A stretch of 64,000 nucleotides of DNA from Micromonospora matsumotoense (GCF_900091525.1 NZ_FMCU01000019.1:1-64000); one strand, 5' to 3'. Numbered from the stretch's first letter, positions 50,829 through 62,167 are shown. Translations and numbers: made by a program. The notes: a model not told the origin generated them from the sequence alone.

Positions 50829-51062
50829 TCAGCGCGGTCGGTTGTTCCAGTTGTAGAAGGTCGGGATGTTCTCGAAGTGGTTCCAGGCGCAGACCGCGCC
50901 GGCACCCTCCCCGCCCGGCGCCTCCGCCCGGGAACGACGCGCGGCATCGGCCTCGTGGAGCAGGGCGGAGAGTTCCCCAGCGGCCTCCCGCACCCGGTCG
51001 GCGACCTGGTCCGTGCCTGCCCCGCCGCGCTCAGGCGGCCGGTGACTCGTGGTCTCGGGCAT
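50829..51062 (-). CDS. RiPP precursor peptide with multiple aromatic-x-Asn motifs (cyclophane/triceptide type)
   Basis: A 77-residue peptide. The leader (1-55) is helical with VADRVREAAGELSALLHEAD. The core is the last 20 residues, holding W60-N-H, F63-E-N, F69-Y-N and W72-N-N. Aromatic-x-Asn is the known target pattern of three-residue cyclophane-forming radical SAM enzymes. Cys58 precedes the core. The ATG at 51062 lies inside the end of the maturase gene (32-base overlap, another frame) with GGAGGG 11 bases before it. It resembles what I recall of the AmcA (multiple cyclophane) precursor type, unverified. No peptidase or transporter is adjacent. Confidence 0.8.
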   Translation of the reverse strand: MPETTSHRPPERGGAGTDQVADRVREAAGELSALLHEADAARRSRAEAPGGEGAGAVCAWNHFENIPTFYNWNNRPR

Positions 51063-52164
51063 GCTCCAACACTCCCTCCAATAGGCGGATCTTGCTGTTG
51101 CGGCAGTGCTCGGTCTCCGTACCGTCGAACCGTCCCTGTTCGAAGTAGCGGTTGGCCGCGTGCCCGCCGCCGCAGAAGCCGAAGTACGCGCAGGACGACC
51201 GGCACGCCTCCACACCGGTGAGGAACTCGCCCACCCAGTCCGTGCCCGCCGCGCCGGCCAGGATCTCGGCCAGCGGGGTCGCCAGCACGTTACCGCTGCT
51301 GAAGTCGCCGTACCGGGCGTCGGTGAAGCCGGCCAGCTCCGGGGAGAGCACGGTCACCGACCCGTCGTGGCCGATCGTCGGGATGGGGTCGAGCTGCCGG
51401 GGCAGCAGGTCGCCCTCCGCACCGGTCAGCACCGCCGCCGCGTACCGCAGTGACCACTCCACCTCCCGCAGGTGCACCCGGGGCGTCCGCCGCCAGGCCG
51501 CCACCAGCTCGGCCCAGAACGCGGTCACCGTCGCCGCGTCGTGCGCGTTGCTGCGGGTGTTGACCCCCTCGGTCTCCTCGATGTTCAGGCCGAGCACGTC
51601 ACAACCCAGGTCGAGGAAGTAGTCGTACAACTCGGTGGCGAGTCCCGGCGTCGGCCGGCTCACCACCGCCAGCGCCGAGAACGGCAGGCCGTGCCGGCGC
51701 AACGCGGCGATCCCCCGGACGATCCGGTCGTACGCCGGCCGGCCCGCCCGGGTCACCCGGTCGCCGTTGCGATCGGGCGGACCGTCCACGCTCACACTGA
51801 CCCGCACCCCGTGCGCGACGAAGAACGCGCACCAGGCGTCGTCGATCAACGTGGCGTTGGTCTGCACGTGGTGCTCCACCCCGGCGGGGAACGGGGCGAT
51901 CAGCGCGGCCAGGTGCTCCCGCCCGGCGGCGAGCGGCTCCCCGCCGTGCCAGACCACCGAGAACCGGCCCTGCGCCGCCCAGGGGGCCACCGCGGTGGCG
52001 ACCGCCTCGGCCACCGCCACCGGCATCCGCCGGTCGGCCGCCCGGTGCGGCAGATAGCAGTACGCACAGTCCAGGTTGCACAGCGTCGTCGGCTGCATCA
52101 CCACGTACGACGGGACCGCCGCGACGCCCCGCATACCCGTCACGGACCGGACACGAGCAGTCAT
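51031..52164 (-). CDS. radical SAM/SPASM peptide maturase (cyclophane-forming type)
   Basis: A 377-residue radical SAM enzyme. The cluster motif is C29-x3-C33-x2-C36 (LCNLDCAYCYLPHR). Later come VVWHGGEPLA, HVQTNATLI and VSVDGPPDRN, typical of peptide maturases. The C-terminal SPASM region has C321, C325, C331 and C354 (ACRSSCAYFGFCGGGHAANR), matching GrrM/AmcB-like enzymes. It should crosslink aromatic rings to beta-carbons of residues two positions later in the precursor encoded just downstream. GGAGGAGGG lies 4 bases before the ATG. Gene order is maturase first, precursor second, with overlapping ends. Confidence 0.87.
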   Translation of the reverse strand: MTARVRSVTGMRGVAAVPSYVVMQPTTLCNLDCAYCYLPHRAADRRMPVAVAEAVATAVAPWAAQGRFSVVWHGGEPLAAGREHLAALIAPFPAGVEHHVQTNATLIDDAWCAFFVAHGVRVSVSVDGPPDRNGDRVTRAGRPAYDRIVRGIAALRRHGLPFSALAVVSRPTPGLATELYDYFLDLGCDVLGLNIEETEGVNTRSNAHDAATVTAFWAELVAAWRRTPRVHLREVEWSLRYAAAVLTGAEGDLLPRQLDPIPTIGHDGSVTVLSPELAGFTDARYGDFSSGNVLATPLAEILAGAAGTDWVGEFLTGVEACRSSCAYFGFCGGGHAANRYFEQGRFDGTETEHCRNSKIRLLEGVLEHARDHESPAA

Positions 52165-52264
52165 CGACCCTCCTCCCGCTTGCCCGAAGTGTCCTTCAGG
52201 CTAGGCGGCGACGGCCGCTCGGGTGAACCCCCGATCAGATGCTCGGCCGATCAGCGCAAGGTGA

Positions 52265-53419
52265 TCAGCCCCGGGTGTGCTGGCCGACCATCTGGACGTG
52301 ACCGGTGCCCTCGATGATCTCGCCGGCCTGCCAGGCGTCCACGCCCCGGCCGGCGAGGGTGGCCAGCGCGCGGTCGGCGTCCTCGGCGGAGACGATGGCG
52401 AACATGCCGACGCCCATGTTGAACGTCGACTCCATGTCCGAGTCCTCGATCCGGCCCTTGGACTGGATCAGGTCGAAGATCGGCTGCGGCTTCCAGGTCG
52501 CCCGGTTGACCACCGCGTCGACGTGTTCGGGCAGCACCCGGACCAGGTTGCCGGGGATGCCGCCGCCGGTGACGTGGGCGATCGAGCGCACCTCCGCCTC
52601 GGTGATCAACTTCAGGCAGTCCTGCGCGTAGATCTTGGTCGGGGTGAGCAGCTCCTCGCCGAGGGTGCGCTGCCGACCGAAGTCGTCGATCACCACGTCC
52701 AGTCGCATCCGGCCGGCACCCAGCAGCACGTGCCGGACCAGCGAGTAGCCGTTGGAGTGCAGGCCGGACGAGCGCATCGCGATCACCACGTCGCCCACCT
52801 CGACCCGGTCCGGGCTGAGGATCTCGCTCTCCTCGACCACCCCGACCCCGGTGGCGGAGACGTCGTACTCGTCGGGGCGCAGCACGCCCGGGTGCTCGGC
52901 GGTCTCGCCGCCGAGCAGCGCGCAGCCGGCGTACCGGCAGCCGTCGGCGATACCGGCGCCGATCTCGGCGACCCGGTCCGGCACGACCTCGCCGGTGGCG
53001 ATGTAGTCGAGCAGGAACAGCGGCTCGGCACCGCAGGCCACCAGGTCGTCGACGACCATCGCGACCAGGTCGATGCCGATCGTGTCGTGGATGTCGAGCT
53101 GCTGGGCGATGACCAGCTTGGTGCCCACCCCGTCCGTGGAGGACGCCAGGATCGGGTTCTTGTATTTCTTGGTGTCCAACCGGAAGAGCCCGGCGAAGCC
53201 GCCCAGGTCGCCCATGACCTCCGGCCGCCGGGTCTCCTTCACCTTCGACTTGAGCAGCTCGACCGCCCGGTCGCCCGCCTCGATCGACACCCCGGCGTCG
53301 GCGTACGAGACCGAGCGTTTGCGGGTGGTGCGGCCGGTACCCGCCGTCCAGGGCTGGCGGTCGCCACCGGCGCCGCTCGGGCTACTTCCTGCGCCGCTGC
53401 GCTCGGACACGTAGGTCAC
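52265..53419 (-). CDS. purM: phosphoribosylformylglycinamidine cyclo-ligase (AIR synthetase)
   Basis: A 384-residue enzyme making AIR from FGAM. It shows SYADAGVSIEAGDRAVELLK, SSTDGVGTKLVIAQ, MVVDDLVACGAEPLFLLDY, LGGETAEHPG and MRSSGLHSNGYSLVR. The N-terminal 36 residues (TYVSERSGAGSSPSGAG) are a poor, Ser/Gly-rich extension containing a SERSG element. The GTG at 53419 has GGGGAG upstream. It is downstream of purF on the same strand. Confidence 0.93.
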   Translation of the reverse strand: MTYVSERSGAGSSPSGAGGDRQPWTAGTGRTTRKRSVSYADAGVSIEAGDRAVELLKSKVKETRRPEVMGDLGGFAGLFRLDTKKYKNPILASSTDGVGTKLVIAQQLDIHDTIGIDLVAMVVDDLVACGAEPLFLLDYIATGEVVPDRVAEIGAGIADGCRYAGCALLGGETAEHPGVLRPDEYDVSATGVGVVEESEILSPDRVEVGDVVIAMRSSGLHSNGYSLVRHVLLGAGRMRLDVVIDDFGRQRTLGEELLTPTKIYAQDCLKLITEAEVRSIAHVTGGGIPGNLVRVLPEHVDAVVNRATWKPQPIFDLIQSKGRIEDSDMESTFNMGVGMFAIVSAEDADRALATLAGRGVDAWQAGEIIEGTGHVQMVGQHTRG

Positions 53420-53478
53420 GGTTCTCCCCTTTGTGGTTCTCGGTGCCGCGCCGACGGTGGCCGGGCGACCCCGGTGTA

Positions 53479-55014
53479 CTACGGGCGGTGGGCGGTCGCG
53501 CCGCCCGGAGTGGCGACGAGCGGTGTGTGGTGCTCCGGAGCGTCGGGGGCGTCGGCGACCCGCCGGCCCACCCCTTCGAGCACGTGCTTGCCGATCAGGT
53601 TCCCGGCCGGCAGGTCGATCGGGTACTCCCCGTCGAAGCAGGCCCGGCAGAGCCGGCTGCGGGGTTGTTCGGTCGCGGCGATGAGACCGGGGAGCGAGAC
53701 GTAACCGAGGGTGTCGGCGCCGATCGACCGCCGGATGCCCTCGTTGTCCAGCCCGTTGGCCAGGAGTTCGGCCCGGGTGGCGAAGTCGATGCCGTAGAAG
53801 CACGGCCAGTTGACCGGCGGGGAGGAGATCCGGACGTGCACCTCCAGCGCCCCCGCCTCGCGGAGCATCCGGACGATCGCCCGCTGGGTGTTGCCCCGCA
53901 CGATCGAGTCGTCGACCACGACCAGCCGCTTGCCCCGCACGTTCTCCCGCAGCGGATTCAGCTTGAGTCGTACGCCGAGCTGACGGAGGGTCTGCGACGG
54001 CTGGATGAAGGTGCGCCCGACGTACGGGTTCTTCATCAGGCCGGCGCCGTAGGTGATGCCGGACGCCTCGGCGTAACCGATGGCGGCCGGCGTGCCCGAC
54101 TCGGGCACCGGGATCACCAGGTCGGCCTCGACCGGGTGCTCCTTGGCGAGTTGCCGGCCGATCTGCACCCGGGCGGCGTGCACGTTGCGGCCGGCGATGG
54201 TGGCGTCCGGGCGGGCGATGTAGACGTACTCGAAGAGACAGCCCTTGGGCTCCGGCGCGGCGAACCGGCTGGACCGCAGCCCCTCCTCGTCGATCGCGAT
54301 CAACTCGCCCGGCTCGACCTCACGTACCACGCTCGCGCCGACGATGTCCAACGCGGCGGTCTCGCTGGCCACCACCCAGCCCCGCTCCAGCCGGCCGAGC
54401 ACCAGCGGGCGCACGCCGTGCGGGTCGCGGGCGGCGTAGAGGGTCGACTCGTCCATGAAGACGAAGCTGAACGCGCCCCGCAGCTGTGGCAGCACCTCCA
54501 GCGCGGCAGCCTCCACCGACAGGTCGGGGCGGCTGGCCAACAGCATGGTCACCAGTGAGGTGTCGTTGGTGGCCCCGTCGTCGAGCAGGCCGCGCTCGGC
54601 GACCTCCTTCTGCAGCTCGGCGGTGTTGACCAGGTTGCCGTTGTGCGCCAGGGCGATGGTGATGCCGGAGGTGGTCGAACGGATCGTCGGCTGGGCATTC
54701 TCCCAGGTCGAGCCGCCGGTGGTGGAGTAACGCGCGTGCCCGATCGCCAGATGGCCCCGGAGGCTCTTCAGCGTCGGCTCGTCGAACACCTGGGCCACCA
54801 GGCCCAGATCCTTGTAGACCACCACGCCCGACCCGTCGCTCACCGCGATGCCGGCGGCCTCCTGGCCGCGGTGCTGGAGTGCGTAGAGGCCGAAATAGGT
54901 GAGGTTAGCGACCTCTTCACCCGGGGCCCAGACACCGAAGACGCCACAGGCGTCCTGGGGGCCGGGTCGCTGGGGGTCAAGGTCGTGGCTCAGCCGGCCA
55001 TCGCCTCGGGGCAC
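53479..55014 (-). CDS. purF: amidophosphoribosyltransferase
   Basis: A 511-residue first enzyme of purine synthesis. After a 22-residue propeptide comes the catalytic Cys23 (QDACGVFGVWAP) that becomes the new N-terminus. RGQEAAGIAVSDG and the PRPP loop RLVVVDDSIVRGNT are clear, and Cys residues of the iron-sulfur type (NWPCFYGIDF, SRLCRACFDG) are present. The GTG at 55014 follows GGGAG. It leads the purF-purM operon. Confidence 0.94.
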   Translation of the reverse strand: MPRGDGRLSHDLDPQRPGPQDACGVFGVWAPGEEVANLTYFGLYALQHRGQEAAGIAVSDGSGVVVYKDLGLVAQVFDEPTLKSLRGHLAIGHARYSTTGGSTWENAQPTIRSTTSGITIALAHNGNLVNTAELQKEVAERGLLDDGATNDTSLVTMLLASRPDLSVEAAALEVLPQLRGAFSFVFMDESTLYAARDPHGVRPLVLGRLERGWVVASETAALDIVGASVVREVEPGELIAIDEEGLRSSRFAAPEPKGCLFEYVYIARPDATIAGRNVHAARVQIGRQLAKEHPVEADLVIPVPESGTPAAIGYAEASGITYGAGLMKNPYVGRTFIQPSQTLRQLGVRLKLNPLRENVRGKRLVVVDDSIVRGNTQRAIVRMLREAGALEVHVRISSPPVNWPCFYGIDFATRAELLANGLDNEGIRRSIGADTLGYVSLPGLIAATEQPRSRLCRACFDGEYPIDLPAGNLIGKHVLEGVGRRVADAPDAPEHHTPLVATPGGATAHRP

Positions 55015-55181
55015 TGCCGCTCCCTCATGCTGGTCTGGACTGGCCTGGCGGAGCCGGGGGCTGCTCCGCGCCTTTCGGCCCTGGACCACTGTCGTCGCCT
55101 GACAGTGTACGCGAACACGAGTCGATACAGAAAGTCACGATCCACCTCCACCCAGTCACCCCTCGGGACGGAACGGCGCAG

Positions 55182-55571
55182 CTAGAGCGGCAGATGGGCG
55201 GAGAGGTCCGCCCGGTTTCCGCTCACCTGTACGCGACCGTCCGTGACCGCCTGCGCCCAGGACAACCGCCCGGTGGCGAGCGCCAACCAGGTGTCCGCAG
55301 CCATCTCCACCACGTTCGGCGGGGTGCCGCGGGTGTGTCGCGGCCCCGGAACGCACTGAACTGCACCGTAAGGTGGGACACGCACCTCCACCGATCGGCC
55401 GGGGGCACGCTCCGCGAGGACGGTCAGAAGGGTACGGACCGCCTCCCGGTACACCGGTCGTTCGGGCGTACGCCCCTCATCGAGCGCCGTCATCGCCGCC
55501 AGTACCACGGCGGACTTAATGTGCGGAGAGGACACGACGGGACGATACGACCTGAGGCCGTCGGAGCCCAC
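55182..55571 (-). CDS. sterol-carrier-like family protein
   Basis: A 129-residue protein that matches the short actinobacterial sterol-carrier family proteins often encoded by purF (SPHIKSAVVLAAMTALDEG, VEMAADTWLALATGRLSW, DGRVQVSGNRADLSAHLPL, the last being SCP2-like). Function is not established. The start is uncertain: GTG 55571 has AGGGG five bases upstream; GTG 55535, nearer the conserved part, has no clear site. It lies upstream of purF on the same strand but with a 167-base gap. Confidence 0.8.
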   Translation of the reverse strand: MGSDGLRSYRPVVSSPHIKSAVVLAAMTALDEGRTPERPVYREAVRTLLTVLAERAPGRSVEVRVPPYGAVQCVPGPRHTRGTPPNVVEMAADTWLALATGRLSWAQAVTDGRVQVSGNRADLSAHLPL

Positions 55572-55685
55572 GCTGGCCCCTGGGTCGCGCCGATCCGGTC
55601 AGACAAGGCATAGTTGCCGACGGCGTATTCGTACCGTGATGATCCCCGGCCCCCGCCGGGGAAGTCAGACCGGAAGGCGGTGGAC

Positions 55686-58277
55686 GTGTCAACACACCGA
55701 CGTGCCTGGACGCAGCGGGCCGGTGTGGTCGTAGCGCTGGTGGCCGGTGCCCTGCTCACCGTCCCCGCCACACCTGCCCTGGCAGCCAGCGCCTCCGTCC
55801 AGCCCGGGTCGGTGACCGTCAACGCCGGCAGCGACACCACAGTGACCGTCCAGGTGACTCCCGGTGACGGTGACCAGAACGCACAGATCAGCCTGACCGG
55901 TCTGCCCTCCGGAGTGAGCTGCTCCGGCTGCGGCCAGCTCAACCTCACCGGCGGCCAGCCGAAGTCGCAGCTGCTGACCCTGCGCGCCAACGACAACGCC
56001 GGCGACGCCAACACGACCGTCACCGTCCAGGTCCGGCCCGACCAGTCCGACCCGGCCACCGCCACCTTCCAGCTCACCGTCAAGGGCAAGGCCGCGCCGC
56101 AGACCACCCCGCCGCAGGACAAGCCGACGGTCAAGTCGGTCTCCGGCAAGGTGGTCGTGGCGGCCACCGGTGACGCGGTGCCCAACGCGGTGGTGGGCCT
56201 GGAGGATTCGACCGGCAAGCAGTTCAACACCACCAGCGACGGCAGCGGCAACTTCCGGATCACCGGGTCCAGTGCGAACCCGATCGCACCCGGATCGATG
56301 GTCCTCGGAGCCAGCAAGGACGGCATCGTCGCCACCAAGTCGATCAGCGCAGGTGCCGGGCAGAGCCTGAGCAACCAGCGGATCAGCCTGGCGTTGAAGG
56401 TCGAGGTCAGCCCGAGCGTCACCCCGTCGACCTCGGTGGAGCCGACTCCGGCGGACGAGACGACCGACGAGACCACCGAGCAGACCACCGAGCCGAGCGG
56501 CGGGCAGCAGCAGGCCGCGTCCCAGGACGACGACAGCGGGTTCGGCTCCTTCCTGATCATCCTGCTCGGCGGCCTGTTGGTGGCCGCCGGCGTCGGCACC
56601 ATCGTGCTGCTCTGGATCCGTCGCAGGAACGCCGACGACGACGGTGACGGACCGTCCGGTGCCGCCGCGGCGGGTGGCGTTCCCGGCCCCCGCAGCCCGC
56701 GTGGCACCGACGACCAGACCCGGGTGGTCAACCGGGTCGGTGCCGGACCCGACCCGACGATGGTCGGCAGTTCCGCGCTGAGCGACGCGCCGACGATGCT
56801 GCAGCGGCCGGTCGTCGACGACGTTCCGCCGGACCCGTACGCCGCTCCGCCCCAGCCCTACGGCGCGCCACAGGACAACTGGGCCGGTGCCGGCGGTTAC
56901 GGCGAGGAGCCCGCCGGTCAGGGTGGATACGGCCAGCAGGGCGGCTACGGCGCCGCCCCCTCCTCCGGTGGCGGTTACGGCGCAGCCAGCGCGGCGGGTG
57001 CTGCCGGCGCGGCCGGTGGCTACGGCGCAGCCGGCGCGGCCGGTGGTTATGGCGCAGCCGGCGCGGCGGGTGCCGCCGGCGCGGCCGGTGGCTACGGCGC
57101 AGCCGGCGCGGCCGGTGGTTATGGCGCAGCCGGCGCGGCGGGTGCCGCCGGCGCGGCCGGTGGCTACGGCGCAGCCGGCGCGGCCGGTGGTTATGGCGCA
57201 GCCGGCGCGGCGGGTGCCGCCGGCGCGGCCGGTGGCTACGGCGCAGCCGGCGCAGCCGGTGGTCATGGCGCAGCCGGTGCGGCGGGTGCTGCCGGCGCGG
57301 CGGGTGGCTACGGAAACGCACCGGCCTCCGGTGGCGGCTACGGCGACGCCCCCGCCTCGGGCGGCGGCTACGGCAATGCACTGGCCTCCGGTGGCGGTTA
57401 CGGGGACGCCCCGGCCTCGGGCAGCGGCTACGGCGGCCGGGACTACGGCGCGACGGCCGGTGCCGGCTACCCGGCGCAGGAGCCGGCCGGCGGTTACGGC
57501 GGCGAACGCTACGACGAGCCCACCGGTCGCTACACCGGCGACAGCACCTCGTACGCGCCGGCGGCCGACCCCTACCCGACCAGCACCTATCAGCCGGAGC
57601 CGGACGCGTACGGTCAGTCCGGCGCGGCCGGTTACGGCCAGCCCGAGCAGGGCGGCTACGGCCGGGGCACGGAGCCGACCGGCGGTTATGCGGGCGGCGG
57701 CTACGGGCAGCAGGCCGGTTACGACGCCGGGGCGGCCCAGGGCTACGGCGGCCAGCACGGCGGCTACGACCAGCCCACCGGGGGCCACCAGGGCAGCGGT
57801 GCCCACCAGGGCGGCTACGACCAGCCGACCGGAGGTCACCAGGCTGGCGGCGGTCACCAGGCCGGTGGCGCCCACCAGGGCGGGTACGACCAACGTGGTG
57901 GCGGCCAGCACGGCGGTTACGACCAGCGCGGTGGTGCCCACCAGGGCGGCTACGACCAGCCCACCGGGTACGACCAGCAGGGTGCGGGCTACGACCAGCA
58001 ACCCGGATACGGCTCCCCGCAGGGCGGGTACGGCCAGGCCGGTGGCTACGGCGCCGAGCAGTCGCCGGGCGGATACGGCCAGGAACCGCCCCAGCAGCGC
58101 ACCGGTGGGTACGACCAGCAGGGTTACGACCAGCAGGGCGGCTACTACGGCGATCAGCCGCCGGCCGGGCGCGATCAGCCCCCGGCCGGGCGCGACCAGC
58201 CGCCGTCCGGACGGGCCCGCCCGGACGGCCCGCCTCCGGAGCGCGGCGGACGCCGCCTCGACTGGTTGGACGACTGA
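55686..58277 (+). CDS. membrane protein: secreted Ig/CNA-like domains, one helix and a 540-residue Gly/Tyr/Gln-rich tail
   Basis: An 863-residue protein. The signal peptide (AGVVVALVAGALLTVPATPALA) is followed by a beta-rich domain, a carboxypeptidase-regulatory-like domain (SGKVVVAATGDAVPNAVVGL) and an acidic Thr/Glu stalk. One membrane helix (FLIILLGGLLVAAGVGTIVL, about residues 291-313) ends in RRR. The tail (about 314-863) is low-complexity: 24-residue GAAGAAGGY repeats, then GGYDQ-, GGHQ- and YGQ-type repeats. By charge it should face the cytosol. The end is ERGGRRLDWLDD. The GTG at 55686 follows GGAAGG. Divergent from the sterol-carrier-like gene. Confidence 0.8.
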   Translation: MSTHRRAWTQRAGVVVALVAGALLTVPATPALAASASVQPGSVTVNAGSDTTVTVQVTPGDGDQNAQISLTGLPSGVSCSGCGQLNLTGGQPKSQLLTLRANDNAGDANTTVTVQVRPDQSDPATATFQLTVKGKAAPQTTPPQDKPTVKSVSGKVVVAATGDAVPNAVVGLEDSTGKQFNTTSDGSGNFRITGSSANPIAPGSMVLGASKDGIVATKSISAGAGQSLSNQRISLALKVEVSPSVTPSTSVEPTPADETTDETTEQTTEPSGGQQQAASQDDDSGFGSFLIILLGGLLVAAGVGTIVLLWIRRRNADDDGDGPSGAAAAGGVPGPRSPRGTDDQTRVVNRVGAGPDPTMVGSSALSDAPTMLQRPVVDDVPPDPYAAPPQPYGAPQDNWAGAGGYGEEPAGQGGYGQQGGYGAAPSSGGGYGAASAAGAAGAAGGYGAAGAAGGYGAAGAAGAAGAAGGYGAAGAAGGYGAAGAAGAAGAAGGYGAAGAAGGYGAAGAAGAAGAAGGYGAAGAAGGHGAAGAAGAAGAAGGYGNAPASGGGYGDAPASGGGYGNALASGGGYGDAPASGSGYGGRDYGATAGAGYPAQEPAGGYGGERYDEPTGRYTGDSTSYAPAADPYPTSTYQPEPDAYGQSGAAGYGQPEQGGYGRGTEPTGGYAGGGYGQQAGYDAGAAQGYGGQHGGYDQPTGGHQGSGAHQGGYDQPTGGHQAGGGHQAGGAHQGGYDQRGGGQHGGYDQRGGAHQGGYDQPTGYDQQGAGYDQQPGYGSPQGGYGQAGGYGAEQSPGGYGQEPPQQRTGGYDQQGYDQQGGYYGDQPPAGRDQPPAGRDQPPSGRARPDGPPPERGGRRLDWLDD
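56979..57311 (+). repeat. 72-bp tandem repeat, four full copies and a partial fifth
   Basis: Units begin at 56979, 57051, 57123, 57195 and 57267. Copies 2-4 are nearly identical, each encoding GAAGAAGAAGAAGGY plus GAAGAAGGY. Such high identity points to recent expansion by slippage or recombination; copy number may vary between strains. Confidence 0.9.
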
Positions 58278-58300
58278 CCCACCGAGACGACAACGAAGAC

Positions 58301-58339
58301 TGCGGGCCGCCCGGGATTGCACAATCCGGGCGGCCCGCA
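58301..58339. terminator. hairpin terminator after the Gly/Tyr-rich gene
   Basis: TGCGGGCCGCCCGGGATTG (58301-58319) pairs with 58322-58339 with one bulged base. It ends the rightward gene and also faces the comB-like gene from the other side. Confidence 0.75.
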
Positions 58340-58455
58340 GCGTCGGTACAGCCCGCAGTCGGTACGGCCCGCAGCGCGTCGGTGCAGCCCACAGCGTCGG
58401 TGCGGCCCACAGCCGATTCGGCCGCAGTGTCGGTGCGGCGCAGTCGGCGCAGCCC
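58337..58455. repeat. short imperfect tandem repeats (15-20 bp, about seven units)
   Basis: The unit GCAGCGTCGGTGCGGCCC, with variants, repeats about seven times between the terminator and the end of the comB-like gene. No coding frame is likely. Function unknown. Confidence 0.65.
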
Positions 58456-58463
58456 GTGCCGGT

Positions 58464-59219
58464 TCAGCCGGCCGAGAAGACGCCCTGGCGGAGCACCGGC
58501 ACCACGTTCGAGACGTCCCGTTGCACGGCGACCTCGACGTCACCGGCGAAGCCGCCCTCGATCAACTCCCGACCGGAGACGCAGCCACGGACCGCCGCCG
58601 GCACGTCGGGGATGCTGGCCAGGGAGGCGAGCGCCACCGCCGCCTCCACCGAAAGTCCCCCGGGCGCCCCGGAGATCGCATCCAGCACGCTGGCCGCGCC
58701 CAACTGGTCCTCCACCGAGGGGCGCAGGGTGCCGTCCGGCCAGCGTTCACCGGCGGCCACCACCCCCACCGGGACATCCGCCGCGCCGTACCCGTGGCGG
58801 CGCAGCCAGCGCCCGACGGCGCGGGCGTTGCGCAGGCAGGCCGCAACCACCGGGCGGCCGGTGGCGCTGGCGGCGGCGCTGATCGCGGAGCCGTTGGGCG
58901 ACGGCAGCACCAGGTCGGCGACGCGCGGCGCGCTACTCAGGGCCGCCGGGGAGAGCGACCACGGGTGCTCCGTGCTCGTCTGCCGGCGACCCACCGCGGC
59001 CACCGCGCCGACCCGCATCGCATAGTCGGCCGCCTGTTCTCCCCAGGGGAACGGGTGGACCCGCATCCCCCGGGCGACCGCCACCTCCACGGCGGTGGTG
59101 AACGAGAGCACGTCCACCACCACCAGTACGGCGCAGACCCGGCCGAGCTCCGCCGCCCCGGTCGGCCCCCAGTCGAACCGGGCACCCGATCCGGGCTGAG
59201 CGTGGACGACCGGGGTCAC
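58464..59219 (-). CDS. 2-phosphosulfolactate phosphatase (ComB) family protein
   Basis: A 251-residue protein of the ComB family: VCAVLVVVDVLSFTTAVEVAV (metal Asp), LVLPSPNGSAIS, VVAACLRNARAVGRWL and PSVEDQLGAASV are typical. In methanogens ComB works in coenzyme M synthesis; actinobacterial relatives are common near pur genes and their substrates are unknown. The GTG at 59219 is five bases after the purL stop, with the GAGG of its site overlapping that stop, so it is translated with purL. Confidence 0.85.
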   Translation of the reverse strand: MTPVVHAQPGSGARFDWGPTGAAELGRVCAVLVVVDVLSFTTAVEVAVARGMRVHPFPWGEQAADYAMRVGAVAAVGRRQTSTEHPWSLSPAALSSAPRVADLVLPSPNGSAISAAASATGRPVVAACLRNARAVGRWLRRHGYGAADVPVGVVAAGERWPDGTLRPSVEDQLGAASVLDAISGAPGGLSVEAAVALASLASIPDVPAAVRGCVSGRELIEGGFAGDVEVAVQRDVSNVVPVLRQGVFSAG

Positions 59220-59223
59220 CGCC

Positions 59224-62097
<2,874 letters not shown>

Positions 62098-62167
62098 GAC
62101 CTCTCCTCGCTGCGCTCGTACCCGCCCGTGGGGCGGTGGAGCCGACCGATGTACCCGCCGCGCATCG

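Noticed and set aside
50829..51215. Longer 128-residue reading of the RiPP precursor starting at 51215
   Set aside because: The first 51 residues would be antisense-like Arg/Ser-rich sequence within the maturase gene. The ATG at 51062 has a proper ribosome-binding site and gives a normal leader.
58337..58455. Repeat array as a CRISPR
   Set aside because: Units are short, variable and contiguous with no spacers of fixed length, and no cas genes are present.
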